Assembly: GCF_023218175.1 (NCBI RefSeq)
Contig: NZ_JALPTH010000005.1
Coordinates: 62,001-126,000 of the forward strand
Source of the DNA: Streptomyces lichenis
GTDB taxonomy: Bacteria; Actinomycetota; Actinomycetes; Streptomycetales; Streptomycetaceae
Direction of reading: 5' to 3'
DNA length: 64,000 bases
A program made the translations under genes and the position numbers. Of this stretch, positions 50,496 to 58,375 are shown piece after piece (the first letter of the stretch is position 1; each line of letters begins with the position of its first letter). The notes beneath the pieces are model-generated. The model did not search any database, was not told the origin of the DNA, and worked only from the letters and a program-made list of their open reading frames with translations.

Positions 50496-52702
50496 CCGCC
50501 GAGGAGCCGGCGGGCGGAGAGCCGGCGGGCGAGGAGCCGCCGGCGGAGGAGACGGCGCCGGAGGGGACGGGTGCCGACGCCGGGGCGTCCCGGCCTGAGG
50601 AGGCACCCCCGCCCGGCTTCGACCATGTGCTGCGGGCGCTGGGCGGCGGCCCCATCCACGTCTCGTACAACAACGCCGCCCACGGCAACATCAACACCGG
50701 CTCGGTGCACGGCGGGCAGGCGGTGGGGGACGGCCCGGCCGGCGACCGCCGCCGTGCGACCCGGGTCCACGAGGGGCCCATTCCCCAGGCCGAGGTGGAC
50801 GCCGCGGCCTTCGGATTCGTCGAACCGGACGCCTTCCGGACCTGCCTGGGCCGACTCAGGGACGACGGGCTGCTGTTCCTCTCGGGAAGACCGGGATCGG
50901 GCCGCCGTACCACCGCCCTCAACCTGCTGCGCCGGCACTGCGGGAAGAACGCCGCCCTGCGCGCGCTCGACAGCGTCACCGAGCTGGACCGCTGGCGCCC
51001 CGACGACCCCGACGCACGCGGCTACCTCCTGGACGGGCTCTTCCCGGCCCGCCCCCTGGGGCCCGGCGTGCTCGGCAACCTGCGGGACCTCCTGGCGCGG
51101 GCCGGGGCCTGCATGGTGCTGATCCTTCCGGACGACGACCCGGGGCTGCTGCGCACCCTGGAGCGGGATCTGCACATCAGTCCCGTGCCGTACGAACCGC
51201 CGCCGCCCGTCGCGGTGTTCCACCAGCGCCTGGCAGCCGAGGTGGCGGAGGAGCCGGAGCGGAGCAGGCTGCTGGGTGCCGTGGAGCCAGGGCTGCTGGA
51301 CGAGTTGCTGGTGCCGGGCGTGGTCCCGCACGAGGTCGTCGAGCTGGTGTCGTTCGTCGTCGCGGCCGACGGTGAGCGCGCCGCGCTCGGCGATGTCCGC
51401 GAACGGCTCAGCTACCGGGCCGAGGAACGCGTCCCCCCTCTGGTCGACGCACTGCGGGACGACGCCGACGGCCTGGCCTTCCTGCTGTCGGTGGCCGTCT
51501 TCGAGGGACTGGACCACCGGGTGGTCCGCGAGGAGGCCGAACGGCTGCTGGAGCTGTCCGAAGGGCGCCTCGCCTCGGTGCTGGAGCCGACCGAGGAGGG
51601 CAAGGAGCCCCGCCCCAATCCGCAGTTCGTCTTCCGCCGCCCCCTGCGCGAACTGCTGCGCTCGGTGGGCGGCCGCCGCGAGCCGCGGGAGATCCGGGCC
51701 GCCGGGGGCTTCAGCAGCGCGGTCGAGCCGGTGGTGTTCGTCCGGCAGGGGCAGGGCGAGGCGGTGCTCCGGCATGTGTGGCGGGAGTACGGGCAGCTGT
51801 CCGAACTGCTGGTGACCTGGCTGCGCGAGGTCGACGGGCGTGATGAACTGACCGAACCGGTCGCCCGGATGATGGGTCAGGCCGCGTCCTGGGGCGGCGG
51901 CCGCACCGCACTGCGGCACATCGCGCACCTGGCCGCCTCCGAGCGGATGACCGGTCGGCTCATCGCGGCCCGGGCCCTGGGCATCGCGGCGGAGGACCCG
52001 GTCCTGGTGACCGAGGTGCGCCACCGGCTCGGCGTCTGGGCCTGGGGCCGGGACCGGAACCGGCGGGCCACGGTGGCGTATGCCTGCGGCTCCGAGTTCG
52101 GTCTCGGACGGCCGGAACGGGCCCTGCGTCTGCTGGGGACACTGCTGCGCGGCGTGCATAGCGACATCCCGGAGGAGACCGGCGTCCTGATGGCCGTGCA
52201 GTCCGCCCTGGTGCGCCTGCACCAGGCGGGCCACGAGCAGCGGGTGCTGGACCAGCTGGCGTCCTGGAGCGCCGACATGGCACCGGACGCGGGCCCGCTG
52301 CTGTCCGTGCTGCCCCGGCTTCTGGCGGAGCCCCGCTGGTTCCAGAGCGAGCTGGCAGAGCAGACCGCACGCGCCCCGGTCATCGTCGCCCTGATCCGCG
52401 CCGCGCTCAATTCGGCAGACGCCTTCGAGGCCGTGTGCCGGGAGGTGCTGCGCTGGTGCGAGACGGCCCGCTGGGAGCCGACGGCGGCGGCGGCCGTCGA
52501 GCAACTGCTCACCGCCCTCGCCGATCCCATGGAGTACGGGACGCTGCGGCTGTTCGTCGAGATCGAGCGGAGCGATCCGCAGGTCGCCACCGGGCGGGGC
52601 ATCGCGCTCCGGGCCCTCCGCGACTGGCGCACCGGCGCCTCGCGCACCCGACCGGGCCCGGGGCCCGGGCCGTCCACATCGACCGGAAGCGAGGCAGCGT
52701 GA
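50492..52702 (+). CDS. P-loop-like NTPase with N-terminal NTG-GGQ motif and helical repeats (paralogue 1)
   Basis: 736-residue protein. Residues 1-50 are acidic and Pro/Ala-rich; GNINTGSVHGGQ lies at 65-76. A P-loop-like GRPGSGRRTTALNLL starts at residue 132, with Arg in place of the Walker A Lys; MVLILPDDDP is a possible Walker B. The rest is alpha-helical and repeat-like (e.g. RTALRHIAHLAASERM; RATVAYACGSEFGLG). It matches the product of 54156-56210 along its full length. It may be a STAND/AAA-like scaffold with weak or no hydrolysis. It is coupled to the genes on both sides. Confidence 0.65.
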   Translation: MTAEEPAGGEPAGEEPPAEETAPEGTGADAGASRPEEAPPPGFDHVLRALGGGPIHVSYNNAAHGNINTGSVHGGQAVGDGPAGDRRRATRVHEGPIPQAEVDAAAFGFVEPDAFRTCLGRLRDDGLLFLSGRPGSGRRTTALNLLRRHCGKNAALRALDSVTELDRWRPDDPDARGYLLDGLFPARPLGPGVLGNLRDLLARAGACMVLILPDDDPGLLRTLERDLHISPVPYEPPPPVAVFHQRLAAEVAEEPERSRLLGAVEPGLLDELLVPGVVPHEVVELVSFVVAADGERAALGDVRERLSYRAEERVPPLVDALRDDADGLAFLLSVAVFEGLDHRVVREEAERLLELSEGRLASVLEPTEEGKEPRPNPQFVFRRPLRELLRSVGGRREPREIRAAGGFSSAVEPVVFVRQGQGEAVLRHVWREYGQLSELLVTWLREVDGRDELTEPVARMMGQAASWGGGRTALRHIAHLAASERMTGRLIAARALGIAAEDPVLVTEVRHRLGVWAWGRDRNRRATVAYACGSEFGLGRPERALRLLGTLLRGVHSDIPEETGVLMAVQSALVRLHQAGHEQRVLDQLASWSADMAPDAGPLLSVLPRLLAEPRWFQSELAEQTARAPVIVALIRAALNSADAFEAVCREVLRWCETARWEPTAAAAVEQLLTALADPMEYGTLRLFVEIERSDPQVATGRGIALRALRDWRTGASRTRPGPGPGPSTSTGSEAA

Positions 52703-53607
52703 ACGACGACCCGAACGAGCGCATCTTCACCCGTGCAAGCCGGGCGCCATGGCGGGAGATCCTCAGCCACCTGTGGTCGCGGCGACGGGACCGCGCCCTG
52801 GTCCTTCGCGACGGAGGCGGGCGGTACCACCTGTCCGGCCGGCCGGGCGGACCGGAGGAGCCGGAGGAGCCGGAGGAGCCGGAGCCCTGGCCACCGGGCC
52901 TCCCGGGGTCCGAGGGCGCCGAGCAGCCCATACGCCGGGGAGGTTACACGGACGCCTTCCTGGTCGACCTGACGGAGCAGGTGGACACCCGCGCGGTGGG
53001 GCTGCCGACGGTGTACGGCACCGAATCGGTGGACCTGTACGTGGCGTGGTGGGTCCACGACCCGGTGCAGGTCGTGCGGTCCCGGACCCTCTACGGGTGG
53101 ACCGTGGTCCGGGACCATCTGACCACCGCACTGCGCCACCTGGGGGAGAACCAGGCGGTCGCCGGCGGCGGCCTCGGAGCACCGGAGGTCATTCACGTCC
53201 TGGGGCCGCCGCAGCGGGTGGAGGGCGCCGGACTGAGCTACCGGGTCTTCGACGTGAGGCCGCGGGAGACCGGCGAGGAACTGCTGCTCGGCGAGGCCGA
53301 GCAGGACGCGGTCCGGTACTCCTGGACGGCCGACCGCCGCGGTGAGTACGAGTTCTGCGTGCAGGCGCTGCGCAACGGACCCGTCTCGCTCGCCGCGCTC
53401 TGGCTGCTGCGCCGTCCCGACGAGGTGAGCGCGGTGCTGGACTGGGTGGTGGGGCACCAGGACCTGCTGTCCCAGCGGACGGACTGGCAGGACGAGATGG
53501 CCGTCCTGCTGGGCACGTTGACGGAGCAGGAGCGGCAGGAGATGAGCCGGTTGCTGCGCGACCGCCTGCGCGCGCTGGGCCGGCCGGCGCCGGCGGCCTG
53601 GGGCTGA
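52699..53607 (+). CDS. Hypothetical protein of the cyclase operon
   Basis: 302-residue protein; GTG 52699 overlaps the upstream stop. It has an acidic EEPEEPEEPEEPEP run near residue 55, then a domain with VDLYVAWWVHDPVQVVRSRT and VVRDHLTTALRHLGE, loosely resembling SPFH/band-7 patterns (a DPV strand followed by a helix), and a helical C terminus (RQEMSRLLRDRLRAL). I am not sure of any family. It closes the first operon; a 21-bp hairpin follows. A role together with the cyclase and P-loop proteins is inferred from coupling. Confidence 0.55.
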   Translation: MNDDPNERIFTRASRAPWREILSHLWSRRRDRALVLRDGGGRYHLSGRPGGPEEPEEPEEPEPWPPGLPGSEGAEQPIRRGGYTDAFLVDLTEQVDTRAVGLPTVYGTESVDLYVAWWVHDPVQVVRSRTLYGWTVVRDHLTTALRHLGENQAVAGGGLGAPEVIHVLGPPQRVEGAGLSYRVFDVRPRETGEELLLGEAEQDAVRYSWTADRRGEYEFCVQALRNGPVSLAALWLLRRPDEVSAVLDWVVGHQDLLSQRTDWQDEMAVLLGTLTEQERQEMSRLLRDRLRALGRPAPAAWG

Positions 53608-53675
53608 CGGACGCGGGCCGGGAAGCGGTGGGGGCAAAGCCTCCGCCATGTACGAGAAGGTACGAAAAAGTACGT

Positions 53676-53723
53676 GAAAGGGAGAGGGCGAGCCGCCATG
53701 GTGCGGCTCGCCCTCTCCCTTTC
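53676..53723 (+). terminator. Strong terminator ending the cyclase operon
   Basis: A perfect 21-bp stem: 53676-53696 (begins GAAAGGGAGAGG) pairs with 53703-53723 around a six-base loop, 68 bp past the stop. Just before it, GTAC repeats about every 11 bp (53650, 53660, 53670). Confidence 0.85.
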
Positions 53724-53781
53724 CGCTGCGGTGGAACGGGCGTTCGGAACGTGACCGCATCCATACCTCTTCGGTGCCGCG

Positions 53782-53796
53782 GGAGCGGAACGCCGT
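53782..53796 (+). promoter_or_regulatory. 15-bp element shared by both operons of the locus (copy 2)
   Basis: GGAGCGGAACGCCGT, identical to 49467-49481. It lies 94 bp before the adaptor-like gene. An 11-bp palindrome, CGTTCGGAACG, is at 53741-53751. Together they may make the promoter region of the second operon. Confidence 0.45.
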
Positions 53797-53875
53797 CCGC
53801 GGAAGCGGAAACCTCGTGGTGGCAGGACAGCCGCCGGGTGGCCTCGGAAACCCCCGGCCGGATCGTGGAGGAAAC

Positions 53876-54166
53876 ATGCGAGAACGTACGGAAGGCGGGG
53901 GCCGGCGAGCGGAGCAGGAGCCGCCGCACGGCGCGGAGAACACCGGTCCGGTGACCCCGCTGGTAGGGGAGCTGGTCGGACGTTCGGCCGAGCCGCAGCG
54001 GCCGGAACCCCGGGACGAGGAGCGAGGCGGGCCCGCTCACACCTCCTCGACGGTGCTGCGGGCCGATCGCGGCATCATCAACACCGGCACCGTCTTCGGT
54101 GGGCAGCATGTCACCGGCGTCGAGGTGGCCGGCGACTATGTCCACGGAGCGGGCGATGTCGTCTGA
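53876..54166 (+). CDS. Small adaptor-like protein with NTG-GGQ motif
   Basis: 96-residue protein with ribosome binding site GGAGG. The N-terminal two thirds are polar, Glu/Arg/Pro-rich and probably disordered. Residues 66-77 read GIINTGTVFGGQ, followed by VTGVEVAGDYVHGAGD, so the protein is essentially a carrier of the motif also found in the cyclase-like and both P-loop-like proteins. It overlaps the paralogue 2 gene by 11 bp. A connector role, joining motif-bearing partners, is inferred. Confidence 0.6.
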   Translation: MRERTEGGGRRAEQEPPHGAENTGPVTPLVGELVGRSAEPQRPEPRDEERGGPAHTSSTVLRADRGIINTGTVFGGQHVTGVEVAGDYVHGAGDVV

Positions 54167-56210
54167 GACCGCACCCGCCGAGACCGCTCCGGCCGATGTC
54201 ATCGGTTCTCTGGTACGCCAGTTGACGGACGAGCTCCGGCAGCGGATGGAGGTGTCCGCACCGGGCGGCCTCGTCAACAACGGGGTGGTCATCGGCGGTC
54301 AACATCTGACGGCGGGGGGGCCGGAGAAGGACGATCCGGCTCCCGCCCACGGCCCGGTCCGGGCCAGGGACCTCGCCGTCCGCCGGCGCCGGTTCGTCCG
54401 GCCGGCCGCCTTCGACGCGGGTCTGTCGGTGCTGGAGACCGGCGTACTGCTGCTGGCCGGAGCGCCGGGCACGGGCAGGTTCACCACCGCCCTCAACCTG
54501 CTGGCCGAGGGCCATGCGGACCCCAGGCTCTGCCAGGTGGACGGTGCGGTCGACCTCGCCCGGTGGCAGCCGTCGCGGGACCGGGTCGACGGCTACCTCG
54601 TCATGGCGCCGTCCCGCTCCCTCGACCTGCGGCCCTGGGAGCTGGCCCGCTTGGAGGACCGGCTGGCGCGGGCGGAGGCGCGCATGGTCGTCGTGGTGCC
54701 GCGCTCGCCGGGGCAGTCGGGGCCACCGCGCGCCGACTTCTCGGCCCAGGTCGTCCACCATGAACCGCCCGACTCGGCCGCGGTGTTCGGTGCGCACCTC
54801 GCCGACCTGTGCCCGGCCCGGGACCGTCGGGAGCGTCTGCTGCGCTCGCTGGGCGCCGAGTTCACCTCCGCCCTGCTGCCCGCCGGGCTGCCCCCGCGGT
54901 ACGCGGCCCGGGCCGCCGAGGCGGTGGTCCGGCTCAGCGCGGGCGGTGGGGCGAGCCATGCCATCGTGGCGGCCGACCTCGCCCGGGCCGAGGCGTCGGC
55001 TCTGATGGCGCGAGCAGACGGGGATCCCGAGGTGCTGTCCCTCGTCCTGGCACTGTGCGTGTTCGGCGGGTTGGACCGGGCCGTGATCGAGGACCGGGCC
55101 GGAGCGCTGCTCACCCTGGTGAGCGTGGAGCGGCAGCGGACCGACGACGGCCGGTCGTCGACGAGCGCACCCGCGGACACGGGCGGTTCCGGGCGGCGGC
55201 CGCTGCCCGAACTGTTCCGTTCGGTCGGTGCCGGGTGCGGTCCGCCGGAAAGCGGCCGGAGCGGAGGCGCCACTGGCTTCTTCTGGCCGGCTGTGGCCGA
55301 CGGGGTGTGGGACGCCGTCTGCGGTGAGTACGCCGGTCTGCTTCCCGTGCTCCACGCATGGCTGGGCGGCACGGGCACCGATGCCGAAGCGGTCGACCGG
55401 GCCGGGCGGGCGGCGGCGCGGATCGCTGTCCGGACCGGTGGGCGCACCCTGGAACTGCTGGGCGGGCCCGCCCTGTTCACGAGTCCTGGGAGCGTCCTGG
55501 TCGCCGCACACGCGCTGGGGGCGGCGACGCTCGATCCGGCGTCGGCCGAGTCGGCGTACCGGGTGCTGCGGAAGTGGAGCGAGGATCCCGGGACGGCGCC
55601 GCGTACGGCGGTGGCGTATGCCTGCCGGAGCGGCACCGGCGGTCTCCCGGCCGGCCGGGCGCTCGTCCTGCTGCACCGGCTGACGGCCGGGCCGTACGGC
55701 GGCGCGGCACTGGCCCCGGCCGTGGTGGACACCGTGGTGGAGCGCTTCGCCACGGGTGGCGACGCCGACCGGACGTCGATCGTCCACGATCTCGCCGACT
55801 GGGCACGGGGGGAGGACTCCGCCGCGCTGGTGGCCGCCTTGGCCGTGCCCGCCCTGCTGGAGGCGGGCCGGGACTGGTTCCGGGCGCGGTTGCTCGCCGA
55901 TCGGCCGACCCGCGAGTGCGTCGGGGAGTTGGTCGGGCACGCGCTCGACGAGACAGCCGGTCACGGTCCGATGCGCGCCGCGCTTCTCGCCTGGTGCGGC
56001 GAAGCGGCCCGGACCGGCCAAGGGGCGGACGCACTGGACGAGTTGTTCGGGCAGCTGCTGGAAACCGGGCGACCCGGGTTTCTGCTCCTGCTGCTGTGGT
56101 TCGGACGCAGCGAGGACACCACCCCCGGCAAGGATCTCGCCGAACGGCACCTGAAGACCTGGCGTGAGCGGACGCCGGCGCTCGACACCTCCACCCGGCA
56201 CGACGGCTGA
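54156..56210 (+). CDS. P-loop-like NTPase with N-terminal NTG-type motif and helical repeats (paralogue 2)
   Basis: 684-residue protein. GLVNNGVVIGGQ is at residues 38-49 and GAPGTGRFTTALNLL begins at residue 102, again with Arg at the Walker A Lys position and no clear acidic Walker B (MVVVVPRSP). It aligns with the product of 50492-52702 in the post-P-loop region (VHHEPPDSAAVFGAHL vs VPYEPPPPVAVFHQRL), in RPLPELFRSVG vs RPLRELLRSVG and in TAVAYACRSG vs ATVAYACGSE. ATG 54156 was chosen within the overlap. The two proteins could form a heteromer. Confidence 0.65.
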   Translation: MSSETAPAETAPADVIGSLVRQLTDELRQRMEVSAPGGLVNNGVVIGGQHLTAGGPEKDDPAPAHGPVRARDLAVRRRRFVRPAAFDAGLSVLETGVLLLAGAPGTGRFTTALNLLAEGHADPRLCQVDGAVDLARWQPSRDRVDGYLVMAPSRSLDLRPWELARLEDRLARAEARMVVVVPRSPGQSGPPRADFSAQVVHHEPPDSAAVFGAHLADLCPARDRRERLLRSLGAEFTSALLPAGLPPRYAARAAEAVVRLSAGGGASHAIVAADLARAEASALMARADGDPEVLSLVLALCVFGGLDRAVIEDRAGALLTLVSVERQRTDDGRSSTSAPADTGGSGRRPLPELFRSVGAGCGPPESGRSGGATGFFWPAVADGVWDAVCGEYAGLLPVLHAWLGGTGTDAEAVDRAGRAAARIAVRTGGRTLELLGGPALFTSPGSVLVAAHALGAATLDPASAESAYRVLRKWSEDPGTAPRTAVAYACRSGTGGLPAGRALVLLHRLTAGPYGGAALAPAVVDTVVERFATGGDADRTSIVHDLADWARGEDSAALVAALAVPALLEAGRDWFRARLLADRPTRECVGELVGHALDETAGHGPMRAALLAWCGEAARTGQGADALDELFGQLLETGRPGFLLLLLWFGRSEDTTPGKDLAERHLKTWRERTPALDTSTRHDG

Positions 56211-56223
56211 TCAGGAGTGAACG

Positions 56224-56964
56224 ATGACCTTACCCTTCGGCCCCGGGCTGTTCGTCCGCATCGAGCGGGAGGTGGCGGCCTGGGACCCGCCGCCCGCGCT
56301 CGGGCCGGCCGGCGGCACGGACGACGGCGCCCCGGTATCCCTGCGGGACGCCCGGGTGATGCTCTACGACCGGTCGGTGGACCCCGGGGTGCGCGACGGT
56401 CTCTGGCGGCGGACCGCCGCCCTGGCGCGCACCGGCGGCACCCCCAGGCACCGGTTGGCCGCGGTCTGGCTGGCCCTGCCCGGCTTGCGGCGCACGATGT
56501 ACAAGATCGCGTACCGCCTCGGCCAGGACCGTGAGGACGTGGCCTCCGAACTGATCACGGCCTATCTGGAGGCGCTGGAACGCGTCGGACCGCAGACCCC
56601 CGATGTCGCCTCCGCCCTGCTGCGGCCGGCCTGCACCGCGGCCTGGAGTGCGGCGGGCGCGGCCCGGCTGGAGGTGCCGACCGAGGACATGGGTGTCTTC
56701 ACCGGCGCCGCCGCCGCCACGGGTGAGGTCGGTGAGGAGTGGCCCGACCACCGGTGGGAGGTGGACTTCGCCGGGCCGAACCGGCCCGAGGGCCTGACCG
56801 CGGACCTGCGGTTCACCCTTCCGCCGGGCCGGGTGGAGGGCGTCCGGATCGGGGCCCTGGCCCAGGCGTACGGCCTGACCGACACCGTCAGGCAGACCAC
56901 GAGGCGCCCCCGCGGACGGCGGATCGGCACGCTGTCCCTGCCCGGTCCGAGGAGGCGCCGATGA
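56224..56964 (+). CDS. Sigma-region-2-like protein with a TTA codon at position 3
   Basis: 246-residue protein. LRRTMYKIAYRLGQDREDVA with ITAYLEALERV resembles region 2 of ECF sigma factors, but region 4 is not evident; the C terminus ends in a basic RRPRGRRIG tail. Codon 3 (56230-56232) is TTA, predicting bldA-dependent translation. It overlaps the small HTH gene by ATGA, so a split sigma-like pair is possible, or the protein is a non-sigma homologue. It begins 13 bp after the paralogue 2 gene. Confidence 0.6.
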   Translation: MTLPFGPGLFVRIEREVAAWDPPPALGPAGGTDDGAPVSLRDARVMLYDRSVDPGVRDGLWRRTAALARTGGTPRHRLAAVWLALPGLRRTMYKIAYRLGQDREDVASELITAYLEALERVGPQTPDVASALLRPACTAAWSAAGAARLEVPTEDMGVFTGAAAATGEVGEEWPDHRWEVDFAGPNRPEGLTADLRFTLPPGRVEGVRIGALAQAYGLTDTVRQTTRRPRGRRIGTLSLPGPRRRR

Positions 56965-57233
56965 GCCCGCAGCGGCACGACCTGCTCTCCTTCGGCGAGA
57001 TCTTCGCCCTGCCGGTCAGCGTCGACCTGCGCACCGCGGCCCGCGCCTTCGGCATGTGCATGGGTACGGCGTACCGGCTCATCGGCCTCGGCACGTTCCC
57101 GTGCCGGACCGTACGGGTCGGGCACCGGCACCGCGTTCCCACCACCGAGTTGATGCGCGCCCTCGGCATCGAGGAAGTGCCCGTCCACGCCGAGGACCTC
57201 GCGCAGGGCATCGCCCTCACGCTCTTCGACTGA
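56961..57233 (+). CDS. Small helix-turn-helix protein (excisionase/AlpA-like)
   Basis: 90-residue protein. VDLRTAARAFGMCMGTAYRL looks like a MerR/excisionase-type HTH (HTH_17), followed by a wing-like FPCRTVRVGHRHRVPTTELM segment. It is coupled to the sigma-like gene by ATGA, so the two may act together at a promoter. No recombinase gene is nearby, so a role in excision is unlikely. Confidence 0.7.
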   Translation: MSPQRHDLLSFGEIFALPVSVDLRTAARAFGMCMGTAYRLIGLGTFPCRTVRVGHRHRVPTTELMRALGIEEVPVHAEDLAQGIALTLFD

Positions 57234-57304
57234 CCTTCCCGCACCCCGGCCGCCCCGGTGGCCGGCCAGTCCATTCCGTATCCCCCTCCGAAAGGGAACC
57301 CACC

Positions 57305-58375
57305 GTGCCCACCTGCTTCGTCCTCGCACCGACCCGTATGGCCACCCCGTCCCCGACCGGTGCGGCGGACGCCGGTACCGCGCCCCGCTCCGCGCTCCTC
57401 TACGAGGAGGTGGTGCGGCCCGTCTGCGAGCAGTTCGGTTTCCGGCTGGTCCGGGCCGACCGGGAACCGGGCTCCGGTCTGCTGAGTGAGCGGTCGCTGC
57501 GCCACCTCGTCGAGGAGGACGTGGTCGTCGCCGACCTCTCGTGCGCCACTCCGGACGTCGTCCACAGCTTGCGCGTCCGGCGCGCCACCGGCCGCCGCAC
57601 CGTGCACCTGCACGCCGCGGACGGGGCGGCGGTCACCGACCTCCCCCTGCCGGCCGTCGAGTTCTCGCCGCTGCCGGGAGGGGCGGCCGACGCACGGCAC
57701 CGACTGGCCGACGCCCTGGTGGAGGCCTTCGGTGTGGCGGCTCCGCGGCCGCCCGCCCCCACCTCCGCGCTCGCTCCGGTCACCCACCCGGCACCGGATG
57801 ACCCGAGCCGGGAGGAGGGGGAGGGCCCGGGCATGTTCGACCTGGCGGCCGCGGCCGAGACCGCGATGGAGTCGATCACGGACGACATGGCGGACCTGGA
57901 CGCCGCCTTCGCCGACTTCGCGGCGATGGGCACGCTGATCGGCGAGGAGATGTCGCGGCTCGACGCGGGGGCCCCGATGAGCGCCAGGCTCGCGATGGTC
58001 AACCGTTTCGCCAAGGCCATCGAGGGCCCGGCGGACGAGATGGAGGCATCCGCCACCCGCTTCGCCGCCCGTATGGAGGTCGCGGCGGAGGCGATGAACG
58101 CCTTCCTGCGGTGGATGCGCGACACCCCGCGCGACGAGTGGCCGGACACGGTGGACGCCATGCTCGACGACATGGTGGTCACCGCCCGCGAGATGCGCGA
58201 GGCGACGACGGCCCTGCAGCAGTTCATGTCACTGATGGAGATGCTCGGCACGGTGAGCCGACGGCTCCGCCGCCCGACCAGGAGGGTCGGCGCCACCATG
58301 CGGACGCTCTTCGGCACTGTGCAGGTGTTCGAGGAGTGGGCGGTCACGGCCACCGAGCTGAGGCAGCAGCGGTAG
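57305..58375 (+). CDS. Nucleoside-deoxyribosyltransferase/TIR-like protein with helical C terminus
   Basis: 356-residue protein with GTG start. Residues 1-145 have the pattern of the NDT/TIR-like sensor or effector domains of conflict systems: CFVLAPTR, YEEVVRPVCEQFGFRLVRAD, then VEEDVVVADLSCATPDVVHS and RRATGRRTVHL. The Glu expected in a NPNVxYELG motif is replaced (DVVHSLRVRRATG), so catalysis is doubtful. Residues 175-356 are all-helical, possibly coiled-coil (MFDLAAAAETAMESITDDMA). It is the last gene of the second operon, 71 bp after the HTH gene. Confidence 0.6.
   Translation: MPTCFVLAPTRMATPSPTGAADAGTAPRSALLYEEVVRPVCEQFGFRLVRADREPGSGLLSERSLRHLVEEDVVVADLSCATPDVVHSLRVRRATGRRTVHLHAADGAAVTDLPLPAVEFSPLPGGAADARHRLADALVEAFGVAAPRPPAPTSALAPVTHPAPDDPSREEGEGPGMFDLAAAAETAMESITDDMADLDAAFADFAAMGTLIGEEMSRLDAGAPMSARLAMVNRFAKAIEGPADEMEASATRFAARMEVAAEAMNAFLRWMRDTPRDEWPDTVDAMLDDMVVTAREMREATTALQQFMSLMEMLGTVSRRLRRPTRRVGATMRTLFGTVQVFEEWAVTATELRQQR

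Noticed and set aside
53648..53677. Nine-codon open frame beginning ATGTACGAGAAG before the hairpin
   Set aside because: It has no ribosome binding site and is composed of the GTAC repeats leading into the terminator, so a repeat or terminator leader is a better reading.
56961..57233. The small HTH gene as excisionase of an integrated element
   Set aside because: No integrase, attachment-site repeats or tRNA gene were seen around 48-58 kb. Overlap with the sigma-like gene points to a regulatory partner instead.
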